Part shown: positions 7,498-16,792 of the stretch, piece after piece | How the letters are laid out: each line of letters begins with the position of its first letter | Position numbering within the stretch: the first letter of the stretch is position 1 | Origin: a virus | Reading direction: 5' to 3' (one strand) | Virus record (IMG/VR): IMGVR_UViG_3300006919_000584 | Coordinates: 1 to 20,949 of that record | DNA length: 20,949 nucleotides | Program-made: the position numbers and the translations under genes | The notes under the pieces: model-generated | Told to the model about the DNA's origin: nothing | The model's input: only the letters and a program-made list of their open reading frames with translations | The model's database searches: none

Positions 7498-7641
7498 ATG
7501 AGTGAAGTAACTTTTTACGATGATGAAAACAAAGAGCAAACCGTAGTAGTCGATTCTAAAGAACATCAAGATTTAATAAATAAAGGATGGACTACATGGA
7601 AAAAACCATCTGTAAAAAAAACCACTAAGAAAAAATCTTAA
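7498..7641 (+). CDS. Unknown small protein, 47 residues, Lys-rich tail
   Basis: This short ORF fills the gap between the terminator and tail tubular protein A. It begins MSEVTFYDDENKEQTVVVDS, has a central helix-like segment KEHQDLINKGWTTWKK and ends in a basic tail (KKTTKKKS). A ribosome binding site (AAAGGTG) precedes it, and its stop shares a base with the next ATG (TAATG), as at many other junctions in the window; both support translation. No function is recognised. The acidic-to-basic charge split suggests that it binds nucleic acid or an acidic partner, but that is only inference. It could also act mainly as a translated leader for the tail genes. Confidence 0.68.
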   Translation: MSEVTFYDDENKEQTVVVDSKEHQDLINKGWTTWKKPSVKKTTKKKS

Positions 7642-8279
7642 TGGCAACGGCAATTCAGATATCAAATATTGCGTTAAACAATATTGGTGATGGAACAATA
7701 ACGTCTTTTGACGATCCTAATGCTAGAGCTAGGGCTTGTAAATTAAGATTTGAAGACGTTAGGGATGCTGTCCTTCGTGCTCATCCTTGGAATTGTATGA
7801 CAGGAAGAACAACATTATCTCAGAGTGCTAGTTATACTCCTCCATTTGAATATGACTATGCCTATGTTCTGGATAATACCATTGTTCTAAGAGTCTTAAA
7901 TCTTTATGAAAGTGACGTTTTTGATTATCCATTCAAGGTAGAAGGTCAGTTTCTTCTTACCAATGCAACTACTGCAAAAATCAAATACATCAAAAGACCG
8001 ACAAGTATAGACGATACTCAAGACTTTGATGCACAACTGGTTCAAGCAATAGCAATGTCTTTGGCATCTGAAATTGCTATGGACCTTACAGGTCAAGCAC
8101 AGATTAGAGATCTTATGCTTGGTAAGTATCAGCAAGTGCTATCAGAAGCTAGAAGTATTGATGCTCAAGTTGGTACTGCAGATGTTATTGAATCTAATGA
8201 ATGGGTTGAGTCAAGGACGCGAACTTATTCTGGTAACTTCAAACCATTCTCTGCTTCTACTGCTAACGGCGTAGTATGA
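7641..8279 (+). CDS. Tail tubular protein A (T7 gp11-like adaptor)
   Basis: This protein forms the ring that attaches to the portal and starts the short tail. At 212 residues it is close to T7 gp11 (196). The hallmark segment is AVLRAHPWNCMTGRTTLS (43-60), preceded by an N-terminal ALNNIGDGTITSFDDPNARA stretch and followed by helix-rich sequence (about 129-175) containing ALAMSL-type hydrophobic helices (AIAMSLASEIAMDL). It begins at a TAATG overlap with the 47-residue ORF and overlaps the tail tubular B start by 4 nt (ATGA). No strong ribosome binding site is visible, so coupling to the small ORF is likely. Confidence 0.93.
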   Translation: MATAIQISNIALNNIGDGTITSFDDPNARARACKLRFEDVRDAVLRAHPWNCMTGRTTLSQSASYTPPFEYDYAYVLDNTIVLRVLNLYESDVFDYPFKVEGQFLLTNATTAKIKYIKRPTSIDDTQDFDAQLVQAIAMSLASEIAMDLTGQAQIRDLMLGKYQQVLSEARSIDAQVGTADVIESNEWVESRTRTYSGNFKPFSASTANGVV

Positions 8280-11200
8280 GAGTAACCCAAACTCAAACAA
8301 ACTTCTGGGGTGGACAGATTGCTGTCAAATCTCAGGGATTTGTTGATGAGGAACTGTATTCTAAATCTGCATCAGAGCTAACAAACTTTGTTGTTACTCC
8401 GAATGGTGGATTAGCAAGAAGACCAGGAACTCAGTTTGTTGCTAGATCAAAGCCTAATGCACTAGGTGTTGGCAATGAAGCATCTGCTGTAAAGCTCATA
8501 CCATTTACCATTGGATTTGGCAGTGATAACAACTACGTTTTAGAATTTGGAGTTGCTTCTCAAACTGTTACTGCAAGTAATAATTCAGGTGATTTATTAT
8601 TAACTTTCACATCAGCTCCATTTTTAAATACAGATAATATCTTAGTTAATATATCAACAACTGACACTTTGCCTGGGGGTTTATCTGCTAATACTGATTA
8701 TTATTTAAAAAGACAAAGTGATACAACTTACGAAATAGGCACCAACACAGGGCTTTCTGTTATAAGTTGGTCTAATGCTGGTACTGGCACACACACTATA
8801 ACTTATGGCTATGTCAGGTTTTATAAGAACAAAACACAATTATTAGATTCTGGTAATCCTTATCAAATAGACACACCATTTATTACAAATGCTAAAGTAA
8901 ATGCATTAGAATACATACAGTCGGCATCATTTCTATTTTTAGTTAGTCCAGATGTTCATCCGCATCAATTGGTTTATGATGCAACAAATGAAACCAATTG
9001 GACATTATCAGAAATATCATTTTTTGATGGACCTTACTTTAACTCACAAGAATTAGCAGATGGAACTGCAGTAGATACAACGATTTCCATAACTTCTGGT
9101 ACTGCAACTTTACCATCAGGAATAAACCAAACAGGTTGGGTTGGTGAATGTGATAATGCTTATTATTGGTCTAATACTGGAGATCAAATCCCACAACCTA
9201 CAGATAATCTTCAGACCTTTTCCTATTTACAGAACAAAAACCATGGTCTTCAAGATGGAATGAAGATCAATGTATCAGGAATAACATCTGAAGTTTCTGT
9301 ATCTGCATCTTCACCACAAACAGTTTCTAGTGTAACCAATTTTCAAGCTTCTCAAACACATACAGGTATAAATCCTGATCAAACAAGCGGTACAGGTAAT
9401 TTAAGCACTTTAGAAGCAAAAATTGTTACAGACGGTAATGGAACACCAACTATAACCATTACAACAATGGGAACTGGATTCGATCCAGGTGATACAATTA
9501 GATTTACAGATCCTGGATCTACATCAAACACAGCGACAATCACATTATCTTCTGCATTTCCGTCAAATGGTGATTATTTTGCGACACAATGTACGGCAAA
9601 CACATTTAAAATCACACAATCAGTTGGTGGAGCACCAGTAGACTTTGGACATAACCAAAAACCTACTGTAAAAGCTTATTTTTACCGCAAAAACAGCAGT
9701 ATTACACTAACACAATCTGCATCTGGCATTTGGACTGATACTGCAACGGATGCTGGTCGATTATTCAGGATTAATACACTAGGAAACGAACAGATTTATT
9801 GGGGTCATGTAGAAATACAGTCAATTTCTTCAAATAATGCTGTATGTACTGCAAAAACAGACATCCCTCAGTCTTATACTTCTAATTTAAGAGATTGGAA
9901 ACTAGGACAATGGTATACAGGCAACTATCCGCATTTTGTCACTCTATTTCAGCAAAGATTGGTATTTGCTAGAGTCGATCATAGTCCACAAACTGTATTC
10001 TTCTCTCAAACCAACGATTTCTACAATTTTGGACCTTCAGAATCGTTAGGATCGGCTACAGGACAAACAACTGCATCAGGAGCATCTATCATAGGTGAAC
10101 AGGTATTATCGTTCAATGCCATGACGTTTACGTTTGATTCTGGAACGGTTGATGAGATTCAGTTTCTTATACCACAAGAAAAACTCTTAGCAGGAACAAC
10201 TGGTGGTATCTATGCAGTCTATGGATCTGAACAAGATCTAACTATTACACCAACGAATTTTACAATCAGAAGAGAAGGTACTCAGCCTGCAGAAAAAACA
10301 GTCAATGCTGTTGCAGTCGATGAGAATGTTATCTATGTCGAAGGATCAGGGGTCAAAGTACGTTTAGTCAACTTTGGAAATGTCTCTTCTGCAGCTAAAT
10401 CTTTTGATGTCACTATCCGTTCTAACGATATTTTAGATGATAAGGGAAAACAGATTATCTCTACTGCTATACCAAACTATGCCAATTGGATTCGAGATGG
10501 ATCAGGAGCAATTAGCTGTGTTACATACATTCCTCAGAACTCCATTGTTGCATGGCATAGGCACAAAATTGGTGGATCTTACGAATATTCCAATACGAGA
10601 GGAGGTGATCCTACAGGATATCTAACAACAGATCAGACTCATGGTGTTGTTGTGGATATGGCAACAATTCCTTATGAAGATCAAGACCAGTTATGGATGT
10701 TGGTTAGAAGAACCATACCAACAGCAGATGGATCTAATTCTCATACTATTATAGAGACTATTGAGGTTCTAGAAGATTGGATGCAGGAAGAAGCAATAGA
10801 TGCATCTCGATTTATGGATGGTCATGTAGTCGCATCTAATGGAACGACTGTAACTGGATTAGGACACTTAGAAGGATTATCAGTAAAGATGTTAGGTGAT
10901 GGTGCTCAGTTAGATGATAAAACAGTATCTTCAGCAACTGCTGATTCAGGAGCATCTTCTAATTTTACAACCTTAGTTGCAGGACTAGGTTATCAATCCA
11001 AGCTTGTTACTTTACCAGTAGCAGTTGGACCTGGAGGTAATGTCAGGATTGGTAACAAGAAAAGATTGCATCGAGCATGGGTTAAATTACATAGAACACC
11101 AAACATCAAATACGGAGTTTATCCTGCTTCAGAAGCAGATAATACAATCTCTGAACTTGTCACAAGAACAGTATCTGACAATTACGGAGATCCACCTACG

Positions 11201-11335
11201 TTATTAACTGGAGTCGAAGAACTTGTGCCTATCAGCCAAGGGTTTACAGATGCACAGTTTCAAATCCAAATGGACGATTCCTTACCAGTAAACATTCTTG
11301 CCCTAGAACTGGACTACGAAACCAATGATAACTGA
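8276..11335 (+). CDS. Tail tubular protein B (T7 gp12-like nozzle), enlarged
   Basis: This builds the tail nozzle below the adaptor and is likely to carry tail-fibre contacts. The N-terminus TQTNFWGGQIAVKSQGFVDE and NGGLARRPGTQFVA (43-56) are typical of the family. So is the core block LGQWYTGNYPHFVTLFQQRL (544-563), followed by FARVDHSPQTVFFS. At 1019 residues it is larger than T7 gp12 (794). Two beta-rich insertions account for much of this. One (about residues 94-177) sits between NYVLEFG and YVRFYKNKTQLL, which would normally be close together. The other (about 320-464) contains a further nested segment. The start overlaps tail tubular A (ATGA) and the end overlaps the next gene by 11 nt. 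Confidence 0.92.
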   Translation: MRVTQTQTNFWGGQIAVKSQGFVDEELYSKSASELTNFVVTPNGGLARRPGTQFVARSKPNALGVGNEASAVKLIPFTIGFGSDNNYVLEFGVASQTVTASNNSGDLLLTFTSAPFLNTDNILVNISTTDTLPGGLSANTDYYLKRQSDTTYEIGTNTGLSVISWSNAGTGTHTITYGYVRFYKNKTQLLDSGNPYQIDTPFITNAKVNALEYIQSASFLFLVSPDVHPHQLVYDATNETNWTLSEISFFDGPYFNSQELADGTAVDTTISITSGTATLPSGINQTGWVGECDNAYYWSNTGDQIPQPTDNLQTFSYLQNKNHGLQDGMKINVSGITSEVSVSASSPQTVSSVTNFQASQTHTGINPDQTSGTGNLSTLEAKIVTDGNGTPTITITTMGTGFDPGDTIRFTDPGSTSNTATITLSSAFPSNGDYFATQCTANTFKITQSVGGAPVDFGHNQKPTVKAYFYRKNSSITLTQSASGIWTDTATDAGRLFRINTLGNEQIYWGHVEIQSISSNNAVCTAKTDIPQSYTSNLRDWKLGQWYTGNYPHFVTLFQQRLVFARVDHSPQTVFFSQTNDFYNFGPSESLGSATGQTTASGASIIGEQVLSFNAMTFTFDSGTVDEIQFLIPQEKLLAGTTGGIYAVYGSEQDLTITPTNFTIRREGTQPAEKTVNAVAVDENVIYVEGSGVKVRLVNFGNVSSAAKSFDVTIRSNDILDDKGKQIISTAIPNYANWIRDGSGAISCVTYIPQNSIVAWHRHKIGGSYEYSNTRGGDPTGYLTTDQTHGVVVDMATIPYEDQDQLWMLVRRTIPTADGSNSHTIIETIEVLEDWMQEEAIDASRFMDGHVVASNGTTVTGLGHLEGLSVKMLGDGAQLDDKTVSSATADSGASSNFTTLVAGLGYQSKLVTLPVAVGPGGNVRIGNKKRLHRAWVKLHRTPNIKYGVYPASEADNTISELVTRTVSDNYGDPPTLLTGVEELVPISQGFTDAQFQIQMDDSLPVNILALELDYETNDN
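8555..8806 (+). other. Inserted beta-module 1 in tail tubular protein B
   Basis: This encodes residues about 94-177. The pattern TLPGGLSANTDYYLKRQ, TTYEIGTNTGL and SNAGTGTHTI is a module I recognise as recurring in phage tail proteins. It interrupts the core between two family-conserved strands. Confidence 0.6.
9233..9667 (+). other. Inserted beta-module 2 with nested insertion in tail tubular protein B
   Basis: This encodes residues about 320-464. It opens with NHGLQDGMKINVSG and closes with GDYFATQCTANTFKITQSVG, the same strand pattern as module 1. Between them lies a Ser/Thr/Gly-rich stretch (about 341-428) with GTGFDPGDTIRF, which looks like a separate domain placed inside the module. 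Confidence 0.5.
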
Positions 11336-11696
11336 CGTACAGGTTTGGCCCATAACTGATGATATGGACCTAGAAGAAGTAAAACATGCAGGACTTAGTG
11401 ATGGTGATAAACATCTTATTGCACCTACTCATTTTGTAACCAAAGAAGGACAAGTTATTGGTGCATTCTGTTTGACAAGCCCAACAGTCTATTGGTGGAT
11501 GCATTCTCAAAAAGCATCTATGAAAGACTCGTTATTAGCATATCAATCATTGGATGCGTTAATGAGACACAACCGCATTGATCGTTACATTATGCCCTGT
11601 GAACCAACTTCTCCTTATTACAAATTATTAAATAACCGATGCAATGTTCTTAAATCTGCAGACGGTCAAGATTGGACTCTTTTTGTAAATAAATAA
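11325..11696 (+). CDS. Small protein at the T7 gp13 position, function unknown
   Basis: This 123-residue protein lies between tail tubular B and the gp14-like gene, where T7 has gp13 (138 residues, needed for virion assembly). The sequence has alternating strands and helices (GQVIGAFCLTSPTVYWW, then a helix near 85-105) and ends PTSPYYKLLNNRCNVLK and TLFVNK. The pattern is loosely like a GNAT acetyltransferase fold with a late SPYYKLLNN segment, but I cannot identify an acetyl-CoA binding loop, so I do not assign enzymatic activity. It overlaps the preceding gene by 11 nt and the following one by a single base (TAATG). Confidence 0.75.
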   Translation: MITDVQVWPITDDMDLEEVKHAGLSDGDKHLIAPTHFVTKEGQVIGAFCLTSPTVYWWMHSQKASMKDSLLAYQSLDALMRHNRIDRYIMPCEPTSPYYKLLNNRCNVLKSADGQDWTLFVNK

Positions 11697-12247
11697 TGGC
11701 ATTACCAGCAATTATAGCAGGAGCAGCAGTTATAGGTGGTGCTCTTAGCATGTATGGAAAAAATCGTGAGATTTCAGCCCGAAGAGATTCATTAAAAAGA
11801 CAAGCAGAACTTGCTCGTCGAAATGGGATAAATGCTAGAACAGGATTCTATGCACAAGGTAATCGGTTTGCCTTATCTGCAGAGTTGGAAACTGGTCGAA
11901 TGGCAAGATCTCATGCACAAAGAATAGGATCAATGAGATCATCAATTGGAGGTTCTGGAGCAGTAGCAGATTCTGGAACAACATGGGATGTGATCATTGC
12001 TCAAGATACTGAAAATCAAGCAGAGATGAATGCTTTTAGGAATCAGGTGGAATCACGTACACAAGACTTCTTTGATCAAGGACAAGCACAATATCTGTCT
12101 TATATGAATCAATCAAAAGCATTGCTTGACAGTTCTATTCAATTAGAAAGAAGTCGTAACGAACAATTATTTTTGTCAGGGCTGCAAGGTGCAGCTAGTT
12201 TTGGATCTATGGGAGCATCAGGTGGTTCAGCATTAGGATACACATGA
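11696..12247 (+). CDS. Internal virion protein B-like (T7 gp14 type)
   Basis: The first of the ejected internal core proteins; in T7, gp14 enters the outer membrane during infection. This 183-residue protein (T7 gp14 has 196) starts with a hydrophobic segment LPAIIAGAAVIGGALSMYG (3-21) that can insert in a membrane. A long basic and then Ala/Glu-rich helical region follows. The segment SIGGSGAVADSGTTWDVI (about 82-99) is similar to the equivalent region of gp14-type proteins. The C-terminus is Gly/Ser-rich. Neighbours on both sides fit the T7 order gp12-13-14-15. The start is a one-base overlap (TAATG) and the end a 4-nt overlap (ATGA). Confidence 0.78.
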   Translation: MALPAIIAGAAVIGGALSMYGKNREISARRDSLKRQAELARRNGINARTGFYAQGNRFALSAELETGRMARSHAQRIGSMRSSIGGSGAVADSGTTWDVIIAQDTENQAEMNAFRNQVESRTQDFFDQGQAQYLSYMNQSKALLDSSIQLERSRNEQLFLSGLQGAASFGSMGASGGSALGYT

Positions 12248-13965
12248 GACTAAATTTTCAACAACAACGAGCTGTAAATCCATCTGCAGGACCAAATTTA
12301 TTTGTTCCTGAAAGCGGTCAAGGCATTCAAAACGAAGAAAAGCTTAGACTTCAGCTTATTAAACAACAGCAGGATGCTCTTAATGATGTAGCTCAAGCTG
12401 CAGTTGTTATTGCTAAAGCTAATCAACAAGCAAAAGATGCAGACTTTAAAGCAGACTTTGCAGATCTTAGAGTAAAGTTAAACTCTGTTGGGAATCAAAT
12501 TAGCGATGGTTATGAGTCAAACCAAGAATTTAATATAAGTCATTTATCTTTAGAAACTGACGAAAACGGGAAACCAAATAAAAAATATACATTTGTAATG
12601 CCTACTAATAAAGCAGGGCATTTTGGTTATTCGCAAGTAGACAGTAATAAAGAACAGGTTGCAGCTTGGTTACAAAAAACAGTTCTTCAAGATTTTGGAG
12701 ATGCTGATGATAAATATATCCGTGCTGTTAAGCGTGAAGTCAATTTTACAATTGAAAACGCATTTTCATCTGCAAAAAAATCTTCGTTACGTCATACCAA
12801 AAATCATTTGACAGCAAAGGTTAATGAAGAAAATGAGCTTGTTGCAGGAGAAATAAGCAGAACCAAAGATCTAAACTATATTAGTCAGATAGTTGGTAAA
12901 CGATACGATGATATTGAAAGAGATTTAGAAGGAACATTTAGTCCTGTAGATATTGCATCTAAACAATCTAAGTTCTTAGAAAACTCAGTTACAGAATTGG
13001 CATATCGTTTAACTGGTGCAGATTCGTCACCAGAAGATAAACAGATGTACCAGACAATGTATAAAGAAGCTATGAAAGGCGATGGATTGTTTCAAAATGT
13101 AGATCCATTGTTTTTACAAAGACTTCACAGAGATGCTGGCAGCAGAGTTTTTAATCTAGAACGATCTGATGAAATTGCAGCAGCAAAATACGCATTGCAA
13201 TATGATGCAGAAAACTTTTTTGTAGCAGGAAGTGTTGAGATTGTTCCTAAAGAAGTTGATGGAACAATTAAAATGTCTTGGAAGAAAAGACAGATAAAAA
13301 ATGCAGATGGTAATCTAATAGATGATCCAAACTGGTCTTCTTCCTACAAGTCTTTATTTCCTAAACTTACAGATAACGATATTACGACTCTTTTAAATCA
13401 GGGTATTAAAGAAATAGAGAAGGAAGCTAACGATAAATTTAAAACAACAGTATTTGATGGAACTGCTAGGTCTGATTTCAATGTTTTATTAAGAGATTAT
13501 ATTTCTTATTGGCAAGAAGCATGGACTACAGATTCTAATGGACTACGAAAAACCAACTCTTTACCTCCATCACCACCTTGGCTAAATACAAAGTTTAAAG
13601 GTGAAGAATGGGAAAAATACAGAAATAATCTGTTAAAACTAGATTCTGTTTACAGGGGTGCAGATGCAGCATACATGTTGGCTAAAAATCCTGATAGTAG
13701 TGCAGAAGATATTCAACAGGTTTTAGATGACCTAAAAGTAAAAGCAGAATCTATCCCAACTTATAGTGAAGGTATTAGAAAATCTGCCTTAGACTTTCTT
13801 AATAGCGTAAGTCCGTATTTTCAAAAACAGATCAAACGCATTAATAATGTCTTAAACACAGGTGAAAATAACGTCAACAGAATATGTGAAAGCAAAGGAA
13901 TTGATCCAAGCAGTTTTGAATGTTTGGTAGAAGGTTTTAAAGCACAGAAAACTAAGAGCAAATAA
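12244..13965 (+). CDS. Probable internal virion protein (T7 gp15 position)
   Basis: A 573-residue, largely helical and hydrophilic protein without a signal peptide or membrane segment. The N-terminus (about 30-90) is rich in Gln, Ala and Lys and probably forms a coiled coil (LIKQQQDALNDVAQAAVVIA and on to DADFKADFADLRVKL). Its position after the gp14-like gene matches T7 gp15, a periplasmic channel component, although gp15 has 747 residues. I see no lytic transglycosylase motif. It ends TAA TAATG, with two stop codons just before the next start. The internal virion role is inferred from order, size and coiled-coil character. Confidence 0.7.
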   Translation: MRLNFQQQRAVNPSAGPNLFVPESGQGIQNEEKLRLQLIKQQQDALNDVAQAAVVIAKANQQAKDADFKADFADLRVKLNSVGNQISDGYESNQEFNISHLSLETDENGKPNKKYTFVMPTNKAGHFGYSQVDSNKEQVAAWLQKTVLQDFGDADDKYIRAVKREVNFTIENAFSSAKKSSLRHTKNHLTAKVNEENELVAGEISRTKDLNYISQIVGKRYDDIERDLEGTFSPVDIASKQSKFLENSVTELAYRLTGADSSPEDKQMYQTMYKEAMKGDGLFQNVDPLFLQRLHRDAGSRVFNLERSDEIAAAKYALQYDAENFFVAGSVEIVPKEVDGTIKMSWKKRQIKNADGNLIDDPNWSSSYKSLFPKLTDNDITTLLNQGIKEIEKEANDKFKTTVFDGTARSDFNVLLRDYISYWQEAWTTDSNGLRKTNSLPPSPPWLNTKFKGEEWEKYRNNLLKLDSVYRGADAAYMLAKNPDSSAEDIQQVLDDLKVKAESIPTYSEGIRKSALDFLNSVSPYFQKQIKRINNVLNTGENNVNRICESKGIDPSSFECLVEGFKAQKTKSK

Positions 13966-13967
13966 TA

Positions 13968-15437
13968 ATGACTGAAATTGTAGGTAGAGATAATCCTTTT
14001 ACTCCGCAAATGCGGAAAGTATTAAAAGGTATGGACCCTTTTACAAGGAATCAGTTTTTAGATAATGCTATAAAAGCAGCTGGTGCTGGATATAAAGAAA
14101 AATCCAATGCAATAAGGAATCTTCTTACTGATGACACTTATACTGGTGAAGACATGCTTTATCAGTATATAGGCCAATCTTCAGCAGAAGTTCCTATTAC
14201 TCGATACACAAGAAAAGAAGAAACAGGCATATCTGAACCATATACAGAACATGTAAAAGTTGAGATTCCAGGTTTAGACTCAGAAACATATCAAGCTATG
14301 GGTGAGATATGGGATGCTTCTAAAAATGAATATGCTCAAAAGATATTTGGTTCTGATACAAAAACATTTAACGATGTTGAAGCCCAGATCCAAGATGAAT
14401 GGAATAACTACTCATCTGCATTTAACAATACCAAAATAAACTTGAGTGCAAGAGATGGGTTTTTTAAAGCAGGATATTATTTTTACGGCAGAGCAAATGC
14501 AGCAGGGAAATCTTTCAGCGCATCTGAAGTTTCTAAAGAACTGTTTACTAATTCATATTATGTAGGTGAATCACCAGGGAATCCCCTTATTAAAATAATG
14601 ATTCCTAAAGTAGCATTGTCACCATTTGGCTCATATGACGATGAGCAAGTATTTTTTGGTTTAAATATGCTCAGAGAAAATGTTGACAAATACATCAGTA
14701 GTAAAATTTTAGATAAAATTGCTACAGATAAAGGTGGGAATATAAAGATATATCTTAAACCATCTATCACCAATGACGGATTAGCAATTTACAGCACAAA
14801 CAAAAACATAGATGGATCAGATACAAGGCAAGGTGTTATACCATGGGAAACTGTTGCTTCATATGTCACGTTTGAGAACAAAATGGCAATGCTCCATGAT
14901 TTTGATTACATCTTTGCATCAAATGATTATCAGGATTTTGTTGAAGAAATAAAAGAGTTTGAAGAACAGGCATTTGATGATGGTCAGAATATAGCACTCA
15001 CACGAAGTCTCTTTGAAATAAGTCCTACTTTTGCAAAAGGATTGGATCAAACTTTAGCAAAGAAAATGTTTGATAAAACAAGTTTGCTAGATCCTGCATT
15101 TGAGATGAATGCATCTTTTAATTTTTTAAGAGGATTTTTTTACAATCAAACAGAAATAGGTCTTATTGAACGTGATGTTATTGTTGAAGTACTCAAACAA
15201 ATTACTCCAGAGTCTTCTAGCGATGAAATACGTGAAGTGTTAAATACAGTAAGATCAAAAGAAGTAGCAAAGATTGTGTCAGCATTAGACGATATAGATT
15301 TATTGTCAGATGGATTGATAAAATTTTGGAAAAAAGAACTAGAACCGAGAGCAAAGATGCTTGGGTTTGATGAAGATTTTAGAGAAGCACAAAGTGAAAC
15401 CAATCAAAATTTAGCACCATTTGTAGGATCTGAATAA
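13968..15437 (+). CDS. Unknown probable internal virion protein
   Basis: This is a 489-residue, mostly hydrophilic protein that I do not recognise. It begins MTEIVGRDNPFTPQMRKVLK, has a helical N-terminal part (to about 60), a mixed region with several aromatic strands (about 160-330) and a helical, acidic C-terminus ending NLAPFVGSE. No membrane segment, cysteine cluster or catalytic signature is visible. It lies between the gp15-position and gp16-position proteins and is joined to the next gene by TAATG. It may be the second part of a gp15-type function, or an extra core protein. Function is not assigned beyond a likely virion role. Confidence 0.65.
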   Translation: MTEIVGRDNPFTPQMRKVLKGMDPFTRNQFLDNAIKAAGAGYKEKSNAIRNLLTDDTYTGEDMLYQYIGQSSAEVPITRYTRKEETGISEPYTEHVKVEIPGLDSETYQAMGEIWDASKNEYAQKIFGSDTKTFNDVEAQIQDEWNNYSSAFNNTKINLSARDGFFKAGYYFYGRANAAGKSFSASEVSKELFTNSYYVGESPGNPLIKIMIPKVALSPFGSYDDEQVFFGLNMLRENVDKYISSKILDKIATDKGGNIKIYLKPSITNDGLAIYSTNKNIDGSDTRQGVIPWETVASYVTFENKMAMLHDFDYIFASNDYQDFVEEIKEFEEQAFDDGQNIALTRSLFEISPTFAKGLDQTLAKKMFDKTSLLDPAFEMNASFNFLRGFFYNQTEIGLIERDVIVEVLKQITPESSSDEIREVLNTVRSKEVAKIVSALDDIDLLSDGLIKFWKKELEPRAKMLGFDEDFREAQSETNQNLAPFVGSE

Positions 15438-16792
15438 TGATTGTAGAACCAGATATAACCTACGACCCCAATATTGTAACTGAAGGAAACATACGTGCTT
15501 ACACGCCTTCATTACCTACATTATTTAAAGAATCTGCATTATATGCATTTAGAACAACATGGTGGCAGGAATCATTAGATGAACTAGAGTTTAACTTAGC
15601 TAACGAAGGTAACACTTTTACAAAAGAAGAATACGATAATAGTCCTTTTCAGCGTAGTGGTATTCAGCATTTTGAAGGAATGACAGAAGAACAAGCACGT
15701 ATTCTTGCTGAAAACTTTGATAGAAATCAATACTACGGACAACTTACAAAGAATGTATCTTTTTTTAATCCTGGCATGTTTGGAGGTTTAGTTGCTGGTT
15801 CTATCGTTGATCCTCTTAATTTTATTCCATACTACGGAATAGCAAAATTAGCAGTAAAAGCTAAAAGCACTTATAAACGTCTTAAACAGGCCAACAATGC
15901 AATTAGATCTAAACCTGCACAAGGACCATTGGGACAAAACATTATCTCAGTAGTAGATCCAATGATTGGCGCAGGAGTAGCAAATTATGTTGTTAAAGAT
16001 AAAAGAGCAAAGTTTCAAGAACAGCATGATCTACGAATGGTATTAGCTGATATTGCTATAGGTGCTGGTATTGGTGGATCTATTGTTGGTGTAAGAACAT
16101 TACGCAATAGAATGAATCGAGCATCAACCGAAACTCATATGAATCGATTGGCTCAAGCTTTAGATCAATTAGAAGAAGGAAAGCCTATTGATCTAAAACC
16201 TCATCCTACCAAAGGTCTTAACTACGAAAAGTTTGAACAACCCACAACTTTATCAGAATCAACAAGAGCTACAGTCAACGCAGCAATCAAAGTTGATGAT
16301 GATATGTTTTTAGAAATACTAGACCTTGGTATTACAGGAGATGGTGCATTAACACCTAATGAAGCATTAGCTGAAATATTGGAAAAAGCTGAAGCTGAAG
16401 GTTATTCAGGTGTAGCAATACCAGAAGAATTTTTAAGAAATAATGAAAATCTTTTCAGCGATGTGTTTCTTAGCAAATACAGTATGGAAGTGAAGAATAT
16501 AGATGGTGGCAATGGCAAACAGGTTGTTGTTATTAAAGATATACAAAACCAGGAATTACGATGGGACACAGTAGATCCTAATGAAAAATTTGAATACGTT
16601 GAACAAGATGGACAAGCTCAAACATTACAGCAAAGAATTGCAGAAGGTGTTCTCGCATTTACAAGCTTACCTCAAAAAGCTCTTAAACGACTTAAAGACA
16701 TTGAAACTAAGGCAAAGCAAGCAAACGAAAAATTGAACGTCATGAAAAACGCAGTACGTGATGCTGGAAGATGTGTGATTAGCAATGGCTAG
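15437..16792 (+). CDS. Probable internal virion protein, N-terminal gp16-like part
   Basis: A 451-residue protein with two hydrophobic or amphipathic segments: FFNPGMFGGLVAGSIVDPLN at 109-128 continuing to FIPYYGIAKLAV, and MVLADIAIGAGIGGSIVGVR at 201-220. These fit a protein that enters the cell membrane during DNA ejection. The rest is helical and hydrophilic, with a Gln/Lys-rich coiled-coil-like C-terminus (about 395-440). The end, GRCVISNG, overlaps the next gene by 8 nt in another frame (ATGGCTAG). Together with that gene it makes 1252 residues, close to T7 gp16 (1318), so the pair may correspond to one gp16-type protein. No transglycosylase motif is visible in the N-terminal part. Confidence 0.68.
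   Translation: MIVEPDITYDPNIVTEGNIRAYTPSLPTLFKESALYAFRTTWWQESLDELEFNLANEGNTFTKEEYDNSPFQRSGIQHFEGMTEEQARILAENFDRNQYYGQLTKNVSFFNPGMFGGLVAGSIVDPLNFIPYYGIAKLAVKAKSTYKRLKQANNAIRSKPAQGPLGQNIISVVDPMIGAGVANYVVKDKRAKFQEQHDLRMVLADIAIGAGIGGSIVGVRTLRNRMNRASTETHMNRLAQALDQLEEGKPIDLKPHPTKGLNYEKFEQPTTLSESTRATVNAAIKVDDDMFLEILDLGITGDGALTPNEALAEILEKAEAEGYSGVAIPEEFLRNNENLFSDVFLSKYSMEVKNIDGGNGKQVVVIKDIQNQELRWDTVDPNEKFEYVEQDGQAQTLQQRIAEGVLAFTSLPQKALKRLKDIETKAKQANEKLNVMKNAVRDAGRCVISNG

Noticed and set aside
11325-11696. GNAT acetyltransferase assignment for the protein at the T7 gp13 position
   Set aside because: Only a loose strand-helix pattern is visible and no acetyl-CoA binding loop can be identified.
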